Source: Saxidomus purpurata
Taxonomy: Eukaryota; Mollusca; Bivalvia; Venerida; Veneridae
Direction: 5' to 3'
Assembly (NCBI GenBank): GCA_022818135.1
Contig: JAFMSR010000005.1
Location: forward strand, 20,612,350 to 20,676,349
DNA length: 64,000 bases
The notes below the pieces were generated by a model, which worked only from the letters and a program-made list of their open reading frames with translations, was not told where the DNA came from and searched no databases. Positions 47,671-60,764 of this stretch are shown in pieces (position 1 is the stretch's first letter; the number at the start of each line of letters is the position of its first letter). The position numbers and the translations under genes are program-made.

Positions 47671-48489
47671 AACACCTTATTCCTCACCATATCCATAGGT
47701 GCGCTTTTGCACCCGATTGCATTGATCTTTTGAACTGTTCCCCTTTTCTATAAACAAAATAACTCCAAGTCTAAGCATTATATATAACCATTAGTATTGC
47801 AGTATTTTGATACATACAGGTTTAAAGGACGGTAACTCAATCAAAATTGTTGCATCTAGTTTAGAGCAATTGATAACAGTCTATCTTAAATTTGTACTAC
47901 TGTACAATTCATTCGGGTCAAACAGTTTTGTTAAAATCTTGGTATATCATCTCTTGTTTATGTGTACACATAAATCTAGTACGTAACTGTCATATTATTC
48001 TAAATGAAATGTACGTCTTTTGCAAAAAAGTACCATTACCGAGTAAATACCTTCCTGTAATTGTATTGTACTATGAATACCTTCTTGTAACTGTTTTGTA
48101 CTATGGTAATGTATTAAAATCATGTATGAATGTAAGGTGGGGAAAAAAATATTTAAAAAAAAGTTTATGTATTACGCACTTTTCTTATACGTTATAACAT
48201 TGTATGTGGTAATAATCTAAATATTCAATCTAATTTTTTAAAGCCTAAACATCTTTCTATAACTTAAATGTGATAGTTTAAATTCCAAAAGCTTCTAAAA
48301 AACCGTAACAAAACTAAAACTAAACTTTCTGGAAATTTCTGTTCAGCTACATTCATTTAATATTTTTCCATTTGAGTATGTAGTAGGCGACGGAATTCAA
48401 CAAAAGCTGTTTGTAAAACACGTATGTCCCCCTTGATGCAAAAGTTGTACTATGAAAGGAACATTTTTTAAGTAAAAGTCAGTGTGAAA
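47671..48489. other. Intergenic, nothing recognised
   Basis: AT-rich. A short imperfect duplication 'accttcttgtaactgttttg' lies near 48053-48105. Confidence 0.4.
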
Positions 48490-49600
48490 TTCGTGAAAAC
48501 GGCGTCTGTAGAATTTTTAGAATTAAAAAGAAAATATAACAGTTATCTCCATAGAACAATATAAGAATTTAACATTGACTTTGACCCTAGTGAAAAAGTC
48601 ACCTTGACTGTTTCAGATGTGTTCTTGGGGAAAACCCTTGCTAAAACAATTAAAGAAGTTGAAACAATTTATAACAAAACAAAAACAAACAAACTATTTT
48701 CAGTCACATTAGCCTTGACCTCTAAACAATTGTTTTGCTGAAAAAATTTGAAAACAAAAAAATTTTAGTTGTGACCTTGGCCTAAATTTTTTTTTGCTTA
48801 AAACAATTTTATTATCAGTAAATAAAAATTCTTTTAATTTTTTTTTAGTAACAGTGACCTTGACCCTCCCCCCAAAATAAACAAAACTTTTTTATTGCTT
48901 GAAACAATATATATATATTTAAATGAAGAAATATTTAAATATCTTCCTCTCTATGCAAGCTACCTACAGACCAAGTTTCGTTGCAATTGGTCACTCCTAA
49001 CTTAGGTTATTAAGTGGAAACCGTTTTTCTACATTTTTCTATTTTTAGTTACAGTGACTTTGACCTTGATCCTAGTAACCGAAAATGCAATCCAAGCTTC
49101 CTCTCCCCGGAAACTTCTTACAAATAAAATTTCATTGCAATTGGTCACTCATAACTAAAGTTATTTAGCGGAAACCATTCTATAATTCCGGGTCACTGTG
49201 ACTTTGACTTTTGACCTCCTAATCTTTTAATCAATAGTAGTCCTCTACCGGTTTTTACCAACCTCCACTTCAAGTTTGAAGCTGTTAGGCCCAAGCGTTC
49301 TCGAGTTATTGTTCGGAAACAGTTTTACAATTACGGGTCACCGTGACCTTGAAGTTTGACCTACTTACCTCAAAATCAGTAGGAGTCATTAGCTAGTCAT
49401 AACAAACCTCAACATCACGTTTAAAGATGCTAGGCCCAAGCGTTTTTAAGTAATCGTTCGGAAATCGTTTCACTATTCCGAAGATCCTAGCCCCAAGCGT
49501 TTTTGAGTTAGTTGGTAGACGGACGGACGTACAGACATACCGACCGACCAACCGACATCTGCAATCCAATAAACCCTACTTTCTCGAAGGGGGCATAATG
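48490..49600 (+). repeat. TGACCTTGACC-type dispersed repeat, unexpanded copy
   Basis: It begins 'ggcgtctgtagaatttttag', close to 'agcgcctgtagaaattgtag' at 2303, and has 'agctacctacagaccaagtt', 'gcaattggtcactcctaac' and 'ggacggacgtacagaca' with the final 'tcgaagggggcataatga'. The short-unit array found in the inverted-repeat arms is present only as a few diverged units. Confidence 0.75.
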
Positions 49601-52520
49601 ATTAAGTTTGTACATTTGACGGATTTTATACCGGTCCTTTCAGTTCAGTAAATTAAAGCACATTTCTGATTTATTACTTCGTGGTAATGTGAGCTGAACA
49701 AATAACTTGAAAAACCATAATAAATTAAGAATTATTACCTATGACACACTTCTTATCAGTATTTATTGCATCACGGAGAAACTAAGTATCTTTAACATTT
49801 CCACATTTTCCACATATGTTCGCTCATGTTGATTCTTTTCATTTCTGAAGCTTAAATCCCTGTCTTGTTTTTCATTTTACTAGCAGCATTTAAGCAAATC
49901 TTTGAAATTTATTGTTTGCGCTTTTATCCAGGTTTAAATCCATGCAGATGAACGGTGCCACTCTTTTCATCTAGGCTCTTCAGTAGAGACCCGTTGCTAT
50001 TTCAAAAGCTTTATCCCTTGACAAGCATCTGTTCTTTTCAATAACATAATTTGAGTAGCTTCGGTCTTGCAAATTCTAGAGCGAATGAGTACCTGTCAGT
50101 CTACCGTTTCATTCCGAATCTGTATGGTGAACGGTGTTAAACCAGGCGCTAGTTATTGCCAAGGGTTTTGAAAACTTATATATCACTTTGGTTTTGATGC
50201 AGTTGCCTATCTTTACCACTTTATCAACAATTAATTATATCCTTCTGGCGATAATCTTATTTCCCAGTTGGCAGTCAGATATTCTTGAAACTTTGTTTCA
50301 CCTCTCATACAGAAGTTTTTAATACTTGCGTTTTAGGGAAAAATATCCTAAGTACTGATATAAGTTACGTACTATTTTAACAACTTGAATGTAGATAAAT
50401 TATACTTTCTGTATGTATGTCAAGTTTCCTTCCGTGCCATTGCATACTTTATGCTAATTCATGATGTTCCTCTTTCTGTGTCATTGCAAAACGTATGCCA
50501 GTATACGCCGGATTGGTATTATAAAATTACTAAAACTTAGTATTTCGAAATAATCAGGTAAGAGAAAACTGTTGTTCTAATAACATTATAATTTAAATTC
50601 AGGCTGCCAATCTTTGTCACTAAAGAATTCTAAGCAGTGGCCCTTTGCTATTCCAGACCGTGGTTAGACTCTTTTAAACAAATCACGTTAGCAGTTTTAT
50701 CTTATTAAAATTCGATAGACACGAAGCTTCTGCCAGCCTGCCATTTTCATACGGCTTCCCTCTTGTCGTAAACCAGATGCATCATTTGCTTGAGTTTGGA
50801 AACTTTAAGATCAATTCTTAAAATTTAAGTATTATATTGTATGAGCCATTTAAAAAATGAAATTGTGCTAAAATATATAAATCTAATTCTTATCTTTTAT
50901 ATATTTTCATAATGACTTTAATTTAGATCTGCTAAAAAGCTTCCTTGTCTCATGGAAATGATTGAAATAATTAAAGTTGCTATTTTCCCTGATAGAACTA
51001 TTCGTACATTGTAATCGACGGAAAAAAATCAGTGGTAGCCTAACGTCCACACACGTCCGGAAAAATTAACCTACTTTTGATGTTTTTTTTCATATTTGAT
51101 GAAACAAAAGTAATGGCTTACTTACCGAATGTTTGTTTTGTTTTGAGAAAATATCTTTGTTTATTAACAAAAAAGGCTAAATTCAAAAGATAAATGTTCC
51201 AATCTTCGAAATATTTCGCTGAGTAAATGTGATAATTGACACCTTTTTCAAATTTGTTCGTAAAAAAAGGAGACGGACATTTTACAGATGTAAACGAAAA
51301 AGTGTGGTTTTATGTTTTCCGTTCTAAAAGTTTATCATTTCTTTAAAACTTGGGGAATAAAACATTTTAAATGACTTTTCGTCATGTACAGGTATCGTTC
51401 AGTCGAATACCCGGGGTGGTAAATTAATATGATATTTCACTATGTACTTATCTTATATCCAACATTTCCTAATTTACTGTTTATCTCATTTGCTCATGAG
51501 TCGGAGGGTCGATTATTCAATCGCCAGTGTCCTTGTGCAGCACATATTACTTCAACATTGCTCCCCCCCTCTCTCTCTGTTTCAAAAAAGTCCCAAAATA
51601 TTCCGACAAGGCTTTTTTCTATCTCTCCGGTAATTTCCTTTCAAACACATTCCAATATTCTTATTTTTCCCTTAAGGATTCACTAGTTCAGTACTACATC
51701 TTTAACTGGCTGACTGATTTGATTACAGACTTATTTTATATGACCAAGCGCTTGAATTATTAAGAGATAATTTTAATGCAACTAGACAATGAAAAGCATA
51801 TTATTGTCTGTGTTTCGGGATATTATATGACATTTTTGAGTTTAATTTACACACAGACATATGTTGTTACTGCACAGATGGCGTAAAACAATCCTGTTAT
51901 GACAGTATTGATGCATAAAAAATGGCGAAACAGCTCTAAAAAAATAAGTGGGACTTTTTGTTCGGATTTAATTATTAATAAACAGCGTGATCGGATACAC
52001 ATATCTCCTATACTTTTTGCAAACGGAAGCGTTAAATTACGACGACATATTAAATTTTTGAGAAAAAACTACAAGTATCTATTAGTATGGCATGAGAATG
52101 CTACTATTGATTCATAAAAACACGTACTTTCCCCACTGTATTACAGCAAAATGTTTATTCAAAACAATAATATGTCTTTATATAGGATACAATTCACATA
52201 CGTTGATTGTTAGGTAAAACAACAAATATCTCATTAATACGTTGTAGTATTCAGTATATGTGTACATTGTAAAGTTACAGTTACAAGACATTTAGTCTTT
52301 AAATCCCCCAAAGTATCGTGATGAATATGATTAAAACGTTCAAAAATTATTAAACAAAAACAGGTAAAGGGGATGAAAATCAAAGGAAATGCGAGTTTTA
52401 TGAATCGGGCACCAATTTAAAATTATGTGTTTATACTATTCTCTAACCTGAAGTTTACATTGTCATTATCCTTATTAGTCTGATATATATGAAGATTTTT
52501 ATGAATATTTCGAAGAATAT
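49601..52520. other. Intergenic, nothing recognised
   Basis: Only short frames; no domain, tRNA-like or clear repeat structure was seen. 'gattctttt(c)atttctgaag' near 49833 recurs near 43300. Confidence 0.4.
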
Positions 52521-52524
52521 TAAA

Positions 52525-53760
52525 CAAGAGCACCGCCTGCGGATGCCTGACGCTCGTCTGATTTCATCCTTTTAGGTTCATTTATCACCATTTTTGAAGT
52601 AACAGTGTCCTTGACCTTGGCCCCAGAACACAATCCCACAAAAGGTGTTCATAATAATAACTAGACACTAAGTTTGGTCACAATAATTCAACTGTAACTT
52701 AAGATGTTGTTTTTCCCCCCAATTGTTCTATTTTTAGAAAAAAACCTGGACTTTAACCCCATGAGCCCCAAACACAATCCCAATTAATTAAAAAAGTCTT
52801 TATTCATATGTATTACATATTTAATAATTTAAAGTTACATTATGTCTATTGTAACTAAAGATATTAAACATATTACTGTTTTTTCTATTTTTAGTTAGTG
52901 ACATTGACAATGACCCCAGGAGCCCCAAAACCCAGCCCTAATTTCTTAAATACTTACTACAAACAAAAGTTGGTTACATTATGTCAACTGTAACTAAAGA
53001 TATTGAATATAATACAGTTTTCCTATTTTTAGTAACAGTGACCTTGATCCCAGGAGCCCTAAAATACAATCCAATTAAAGATATTCATAAATATTTCTAT
53101 ACACTAAGTTTGGTTGCATTATGTTGACTGTTACAAATATTGTGTGTGTGAAACTTTCTAAGTTTAGAAGGGGCAATAATCCAGCCAAATACATTACAGG
53201 GTTATGTAACTTGTAAAATTCTTCATTTATACTGTTGTACATTTGATAGTGAACAGGTATTCCAAAGTTTGAAAGTGATACCTTTGATAGTTTGCATGTA
53301 AGTGACCCAAGCACAAAACTTAAAAAATCAGACTAGCTAAAAATTACAAAGTCCAAAAATACTAAAATATCCCCCACCCTCACCTTCCAAATGTGTGACT
53401 CAAAAACCTGTTTGATATATTGAAGTGCATTATCCATTTATTGTCTGTGAAAAAATTTGAAATCAATCTAACAAAAATTGAAGAAGCTATGTCCAATTCT
53501 CAAAATCAACCAAAATTCATCAAAGTTCATGTTTTTTACCCCCAAAAACAGGTGAGACTCAGCATCTTTAGGGTACAATGTGAAGAAGGGTATTAGATGA
53601 ACAAGTTCCCCAAGTTTCAAAGTGATAGCTTTGATAGTTTCCATGTAAGTGACCTAAACGCAAAACTTAACCAACGCCTCCGACGACGACGCCGCCGACG
53701 ACGACGACAATCAGGTGACGACAATAGCTCGTCATTTTTTTCAAAAATCAGACGAGCTAA
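52525..53760 (+). mobile_element. Dispersed element (family C), copy 1
   Basis: It starts 'acaagagcaccgcctgcgga' and 'gacgctcgtctgat', and ends 'aaaaatcagacgagctaaaa', giving an inverted end motif (CTCGTCTGAT). Inside are about four units with 'gtaacagtgaccttga', 'cacaatccc' and 'actaagtttggttgcattat', then a (CGA)-rich stretch near 53680. Confidence 0.75.
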
Positions 53761-53814
53761 AAAGTGGTTTTAAAGCTGAAACAGATAAGAAAAAAATAGA
53801 AGAAAAATATGGTG

Positions 53815-53885
53815 TTGGATGGGATTTGAAGTCCAGTTGTAAACTATAAGACTATCGACTTATCCACTGCATCACGGAGACATAC
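53815..53885 (-). mobile_element. tRNA-derived SINE head, minus strand
   Basis: The complement reads 'tctccgtgatgcagtggata' (A box) and a B-box-like 'ggacttcaaatccc'. It lies between the two family C copies. Confidence 0.45.
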
Positions 53886-53926
53886 TAGTCTGGTAAAGGG
53901 AAAATAAAGTTATGTTACATTGTAAA

Positions 53927-55145
53927 CAAAAGCAACGCCTGCGGGTGATGGGCGTTCGTCTGATCTTATCCTTTTACGGTTTGTTTATTACCATTTTTAA
54001 GTAACAGTGTCCTTGACTTTGACCCCGAAACACAATCCCGGTAAAGGGTTTCGTAAAGAATCACTAGATACTTAGATTGGTCACAATAATTCAACTGTAA
54101 GTAAAGATATTTATTTTCCAATATTTCTTGTTTTAGAAAAAAATCATTGACCTTGAGCCCTAAACACAATCCCAATTAAAGTCTTTATTCATATGTAGTA
54201 CACACTTACATTACTTACAGTTACTTTATGACATTGTAACTAAATTGCATAAAGTGCCGGTTTTCTTTTCTTCGTTACATTGACCTTGACCTTGACCCCA
54301 GGAGTCCAATAACACAACCCCATTAAAAATCTTCTTTAACACTTACTACAAACAAAAGTTGGTTGTAATTATGTCAACTGCAACTAAAGATAGTGAATAT
54401 ATTACGGTTTTCCTTTAAGAAACAGTGACCTTGACCCAAGGACCCCGAAACACAATCCAATTTAAGATATTTATAAATATTTCTTAAAGACTAAGTTTGG
54501 TTGCATTATGTTCATTGTTAAAATATATATTGAGTGTGAAACTTTCTAACGTAAGAAGGGACGATAATGCTGCCAAAATACATGATAGTGTTATGTAACT
54601 TGCAAAATGATTCCTTCATTCTATTCAACATTTGGTAGTTGACAGGTATTCCAAGTTATAAAGTGATAGTTTTGATATTTTTCATGTAAGTGACCTAAAC
54701 GCAAAGCTTAAAAAATCTGAGTAGCTAAAAATGACAAGGTCGTAAACTACTAAAATTACCACCCCCTCCCAATGAATGAATCAAAAAACAATTTGATATG
54801 TTGAACAACAGTATCCATTAATTGTTTGTGAATTTGTGTGAAAGTTGGAATCAATCTAACAAAAGATGAAGAAGCTATGTTCAATTCTCTAAATCGACCA
54901 AAATCCATCAAAATTAATGTTTTTACCCAAAATATCAGGTCACACTCAGCATCGTTAGCATGCAATGTGAAGAAAGATATAAGTTGGACACATTTTTCAA
55001 GTTTCAAAGTAATAGCTGTGATAGTTTCCATGTAAGTGACTTAAAAGGAAAACTAAAACAACGCCGCCGCCGCCGCCGCCGCCGCCGCTGCCGCCGACGA
55101 TATCAATCAAGTGACGAAAATTGCAAAAAATTCAGACGAGCTAAT
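53927..55145 (+). mobile_element. Dispersed element (family C), copy 2
   Basis: It starts 'acaaaagcaacgcctgcggg' and 'cgttcgtctgat', and ends 'aaaaattcagacgagctaat'. Its unit order matches copy 1 at 52525-53760 throughout, in the same orientation. It carries a (CGC)n tract at 55062-55097 where copy 1 has mixed CGA/CGC. Confidence 0.75.
55062..55097 (+). repeat. (CGC)n microsatellite
   Basis: About 11-12 units with one CTG interruption, strikingly GC-rich in AT-rich surroundings, inside the 3' part of family C copy 2. Confidence 0.9.
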
Positions 55146-55541
55146 AAGGGATAAGTCGTTTTCGTAAAAGAACGATTTAAATTAGTGTACATTTCCTCTT
55201 TCCAAATTGAATTATACTTTACGCAATGTTTGGCCTGGGGACTGAAAGTCCCATAGGCCTAAGTTAGCATACCACATTTCAAACACTGCAGACAATTTAA
55301 CTGTGCTATGTGCGAATAACAACTGTAAACATGCGCCTAAGGAAACTAGTGCAAGACAGACCAGATCAATCTTTTGTTGCAATGTCGCATACGATAAGAA
55401 CATATTATAAATAAAAACAGTACATACAACTTCAAACGATTGTAGAAAGGTCTATAGCTTACGGGCTTCATTACACAATTTTTTCTGTTTAAGAAATTAC
55501 TGCGCTGTTAGCTGATTACGGAAGATAATCATATGCATATC

Positions 55542-55591
55542 ACGGAAAAGTACGGATATTTACGGAAATTTACGGAAACGTACGGAATTCG
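55542..55591 (+). repeat. 10-bp tandem repeat, 5 units
   Basis: Five units of exactly 10 bp start ACGGA (acggaaaagt, acggatattt, acggaaattt, acggaaacgt, acggaattcg). A sixth 'acggaag' lies just upstream at 55518. Confidence 0.85.
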
Positions 55592-57035
55592 ATATAAGAG
55601 TTTGTAGTTTGATTTTCAAATTTCTGATGTTATTTCATTGACAACTTTGTTATTTACGAAGGATTACATATATATTTACCTAAAAATAAATTTCTTTAAA
55701 AAAAAGATACAATTTACGTACATTTCCGAGAAGGAACTTACGTGATCAAAATCACCCGCCATTTATCGAGGACGCTGCATGCCAAGGCCCAGTGAACGGT
55801 TCACCGATTACAACTACAAGTTAACCAAGAATCATTTTTGTTTTCCCTGTTATACACATTGTACAGTACTGTATTTATATTTCATTGTTAGTATTGCTTT
55901 GTTTATTTCCGTTTCAAGGTCTTGTCCTTGGTACACAATAATTTTCGATCCACATCATCAGATATCGCTTGAAGTTGAACAAAGCGCAGATTGAATTATT
56001 TTTATTGTTCTCTCAAACAATTGATATTGTTGACCATGTGATTATTTTTCATTTAACGTACGTTTTATAATAAAACAAACTTCCCTGCCACCCATATATT
56101 TGTGAATCATTAATTCTGTGTCATATACTAAATTTCGCCCTATGCACATTTCGACCCGCGCTTTAGGTAAGGTTCAGCGTAAATCACGAAGGTCAAAAGT
56201 TGTTTTTAGGGAGTTAATCTATAGCGTCCAGGCCTTCAGCGCTCACAGCGCTTTGATTTATATTGGTTTTATAAAAGCAAAATTATTTGTAGGTAAGAGA
56301 CATCTTTTTAGAAACAATAGAGATCACTCCTTTGACAGCTAATCAGCTATGAGCATTCCATATAGACGCGTCACTACACCGCTTCAAATATCTACTGGTA
56401 TAAAATATAGTATAAATGTTTTTCTCCCTGAGTGTTCTACAAAGAGCTAGTTACACTAAAGTGTTCAATGTAATACAAGTGCTACCATGTGAAAAAGACT
56501 TATTAACGAAAAGTGTAATGAATACGCTTTAAAAGGGAGACACTTACTGAAAACAGGGTTAAGGTCCGAATGTGAACATCATTTCCTTTAATGTCTGTCT
56601 GTAAAGGTTTGGTGGCCTACCTTACATTGTAAATAGTGATCAAGGTATTATAATACAAATGAAATTCAAAATGAGAAATTCATAAAATACTCCTTTATTG
56701 TTATAGTTATAGTTATTGTTTATTCCATGTATATTCAAGATTTAAGATTCATTGGATACATGCTATACATGTCTATAAATTACGTAACTGAGATTGTGGG
56801 TGAATAAGGAAATATGGGAAAAAAGAGAATAACTCATAAAATGCTGGTGTAAGAGTTGTGTTTCTTCTATTTAGCACTTCTTTCTTAAGCAACATGTTGG
56901 ACACATTTCGAGCGACCTAACCAACAGCATATTGTGTTCAAATAAAATAAAATAACCATTCAAACCTTTTAAAAGTTTCAATTATTGACAACTAGTTTTA
57001 TCGTCACAAAACATGCCCATCATGAGCATTGTAAA
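55592..57035. other. Intergenic, nothing recognised
   Basis: Short frames only (for example 56118-56342), with no recognisable domain. Confidence 0.4.
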
Positions 57036-57039
57036 AGTG

Positions 57040-58440
57040 TATTCGACTATTGACTGCATTTCCATTTTATACTTGGGTTATTCTAAAAGTTCTTAATTCA
57101 GGTAAAACACTGTACTGTGTATTTATCGACTACCAACAATGTTTCGATAAAATAGAAAGATCATTACTGTGGCAAAACTTAATATCAGAGCAATTTAGCT
57201 CTAAGTTTGTTTATGCTATAAAGTCAATGTATAAGTTAAGTCGGTTAAGTCATTTGTTGGATATAACAAAGCATATTCCGAATATCTTTACTCACACATA
57301 GGTTTGAAACAAGGGGACCCCAGTTCGCCTCTACTATTCATTTTGTTCGTAAACGACATCATTCAAAATATACAAGCAGATCTTTCTTACTTTATATGCA
57401 GACGACCAAAACCTTTTTGATAAATCGCCCGAAACACTTAAGTAAATGTTAAATGATAAAGTGAAGCATTGAACGATGTGAGGCTAAAAATAGCTATGAT
57501 TTTCGAACGCGGTAGACATACGCATTATAATTTTTTATATCGATAATACACTGATAGAATCAGTGGATTCTTTCAAATGTGTTTAAAAACGGAAGTTGGT
57601 CTAGAAGTCAGAAATGCATATCGCAACATGCATCCTTTTCATTATTTAATCTTTTCAAATTATTTAATAATGCAGAATTTACGATTGAACAGAAATTTTA
57701 ACTTTTTGACATTGTAGTGGGGTCTATTTTACAATTTGGTTCACAAATCTATTGAAGTAATACATACTACATTTTTACGACGAATCCTTTGTTGTCAAAA
57801 ATCCACGAACCTATCTGTACTATATGGCGAAAAGTTCCCTTATCAGACAAACATTTATTATGTTAAAAGATGATTGTTGACCTCAACTGAACATATTCAG
57901 AGAAAAACTGGGCATTTCAAGTAAAAACGCATTCTTGATAGTCATGGATTTAGTTATATCTGGGATTATCAGTTTGTAATAGACATACCTTTTGATGCCA
58001 TTAAAATTAGAATATTTGATACCTATAAACAAACCTGGTACTGTGAAATAAATAACTCCGGTCGCTTGCAGTCATATTCAATATATTAAAACACGAGTTT
58101 TGCATAGAAAAATACCTTTCTTTTATCACTGAAAAGAAATATAGAATATCGTTAACAAATTTCAGACCATCGCACACACTTAACTTATAGAGACGGACAT
58201 ATATGATAATGTATCTCGAACAGAACGAATATGCAAATGCTGCAACATGAATCAAATAGAAAACGAATACCATTTTTTATCAGTTTGTCCTTTTTATAAA
58301 GATCAAAGAATTAAATATTTCCTGCAATATTATTGTCAATTGCCAACTATAGCAAAATTTGAGAATATTTTATTGTTTGAATGCAAAAGGATTTAGCAAA
58401 ATGTATCTAAATTTCTTTATATTGTGTTTAAGAGACGCCT
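57040..58440 (+). pseudogene. Decayed, truncated LINE
   Basis: RT motifs read GKTLYCVFIDYQQCFDKIE (57102 onward), then LKQGDPSSPLLFILFVNDII (about 57303-57365) and a LYADDQ box (about 57392). After many frame breaks a C-terminal zinc-like motif appears: RICKCCNMNQIENEYHFL, then CPFYKDQRIKY (58225-58315). It lacks the endonuclease and most of the thumb. It resembles the LINE at 3985-8052 in layout but is a different lineage; the clade is not assigned. Confidence 0.75.
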
Positions 58441-59234
58441 GATTATGACCATGTAGTTCGATAATACTAGTAATTTACATCAAAAACAAAAATCGAAATT
58501 CATACTTTGATATAGAAACCCAGACAGAAATTTGATATAGTTTTTTTCTGTATTGTGTGTACTCCTCTGTACGACACAATTTGCAAGTCTATTTCTTTAT
58601 GATTTATACTTGCTGTAACCATATTACCTACTTTATACTTTTTGTTTGCCAGATTCATTGTAAAATGTTTAAAGCAATAAACATATTGTATTATTGTGGT
58701 ATTACTGTATTATTAAAGAGTATTCATCTCAAACAGTTGACGTTTGACGTAACATTCATATATCGGCATTAGTTTTTCAGATCACTATTTACAAAATATA
58801 AAAATATATAAAAGATAGGCTTTCAGTTATATATGAATAGCATTGCATTTGTACCTGTTTAACTTAAGAGGTGTACATTTCGTTATACAAATTGTATTCA
58901 ATAGAAAACAAATCGGTTTTAAAAAATCACAATGTCATCTTCTTATTTAATGTAAATTATTAGTAAAGCTGCTAAAAGTATAACGTGAAGACAATACGTA
59001 TAAAATTCAATAATTACAACTTGCAACAATTTCACAAATTCTCTTTTCTGATTTGCTATTTCTGCCCCAGCGCCCGCTGTTCATAACACGATGAACGCAG
59101 GTGCGTATTCATAGCTTCTCATTAATATTCATGACGTGCTACTTTTTCATTCATAAAATCGTGTACGGATTCAGGACATGACACCAAACAAAAACACTTT
59201 GAGAAGTAAAAAGGAATAGTGTTTCTATCATACG
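58441..59234. other. Intergenic, nothing recognised
   Basis: AT-rich DNA without recognisable features. Confidence 0.4.
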
Positions 59235-59660
59235 AGATACATATTTCCGCGCATTTACCGGTGATAGATAACCTTATCCTTCACCGCTTATCTAGCATCG
59301 CTGCAGGACTATTGTTACGTTTATTATGAGCAGCCAGCCTATCACATAAAAATCGAAAAATGACTGTAATTTTTTTATCTTTAAAATAAACATAGGGTTA
59401 TTGGTATTCATTTTCTTAGTTACATCATTTCCTAACCATCTGTTAAATTCGAGAAAAAGTTGATTTTTATTTTTTCATCCCCTATCATCCTGTATTTACA
59501 CTTATTTCTTCTTGCTTGTGTGAAAATGCCATTCAAACGGTGAGATCCCACCCTCGGGTTGAGAACTTGAGATATGTCCAAAAAAACTCGTTCTAGCAGC
59601 TGGCTGTTGTCCGCCATTTGCAGTATGCTAGTGAGTAGTGGCGTTATGAAAACCAAATTA
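59235..59660. repeat. Dispersed repeat (family A), copy 3
   Basis: The longest copy of family A: 'acgagatacatatttccgcg', 'accggtgatagataacctta', 'aaaaatcgaaaaatgactgt', 'aaattcgagaaaaagttgat', 'cccaccctcgggttgag'. It bridges the parts seen separately at 8756-9075 and 47340-47670, which shows they are one family. Confidence 0.75.
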
Positions 59661-59750
59661 ATGCGCGACGAAATATTAAAATAGAATCCGGGTAGGTGAT
59701 AAAATAACTAATTTAAACGAATGTCATTGATCATAGTAAGTTGTAATTAT

Positions 59751-59911
59751 AAGAATTGAATGTGTTTTTCTGCATTTCATCGAGTTATGAACTATCAGAA
59801 GTTTTACACCTAATTTCAACATAAACACCTTCGGTGTTTATGCAAATTAGGTGTGAAACTTCTGAAAGTTCATACCTCAATGAAATGCAGAAAAAAACAC
59901 ATTCAATTCTT
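59751..59911. mobile_element. Palindromic MITE, 161 bp
   Basis: Near-perfect palindrome: arms of about 80 bp start 'aagaattgaatgtgtttttc' and end with its complement at 59911, with the turn at 'aacaccttcggtgtt'. Flanks 'taattat' and 'taattaa' hint at a short AT-rich target duplication. No coding. Confidence 0.8.
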
Positions 59912-60244
59912 AATTAAAATGCTATAAAAAAACTATACTAAGACATCCTATTGCGTCATTTTTTTGGTAAACTTCTCTATCCATTTTGGAAACCAATCAT
60001 CAAATTTTCGGAAAAGTATAACCCGTGTAAATGAAACACTTTTCCATGCATTTTTGGTGAAACAATTCCCACTCCTGCACACCATTCTAGGGAGAAGTTG
60101 AAACATGTGTTTTTCATAAATGATATTGCAAGAGCTACTCCAGCATTCGAAGTATTGAATGTTGAATTAAACGGTGCTCAAATTACAGGACATTAATGGG
60201 CAAGATATACAGTTCATGTTTGTTGTTAGTTAGATCCCTTAATC

Positions 60245-60330
60245 TAACCAAAGGTAGTGTAGCAGTGAGCATAGTGGAACGGTATCAAATGATCAGGGTC
60301 CGATCCCCGGATGCGCCAGGCCGAATTTTC
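60245..60330 (+). mobile_element. tRNA-derived SINE head
   Basis: 'ggtagtgtagcagtgagcat' (A-box-like) and 'gggtccgatcccc' (B-box-like) are spaced as in a tRNA-Gly-like head. It is followed by 'acagacaggcagacggatgg' tail text. Confidence 0.45.
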
Positions 60331-60469
60331 GTGTTTTACAGTTTAACTTTAAATTGTAAATTGTGGTTAGTCCGAGCCCCAAAAGACAGACAGGCAGACG
60401 GATGGACGGACAACAAATAATGCCCAACTTTAGTGAAAAAGTCTTCCATATTTGCTTGCTCCCGTCCAG

Positions 60470-60522
60470 CAGCAGTAGTAGTGGTGGTGGTTGTAGAAGT
60501 CGTACATGTAGTAGTAGTGAAT
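60470..60522 (+). repeat. Impure (AGT/GGT)n trinucleotide tract
   Basis: A run of imperfect GTA/GTG/GTT triplets with a CAGCAG start. Confidence 0.7.
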
Positions 60523-60764
60523 AAAATATGTTTGTTTCGAAAGGTGTCACTGTTCTACAACGGGAGTCAATATTTTGTAAGTGGAATCGTTAATTTACAG
60601 AAAAGGGATCTATTTTATCTATAGAATATCGACCGGGTCTCATCATTCTATGGGGTTCAAAATACATTACTTACGCGGACATATTCTTGACTAATGAGAG
60701 TTTCAATGATATCAGATTCATTTCGGGTCATGTGCTTGGAAGTTTGTGAGAAAAAAAAGTAGGA

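Noticed and set aside
54960..55154. Arg-rich frame
   Set aside because: Translation of the (CGC)n tract in a dispersed element.
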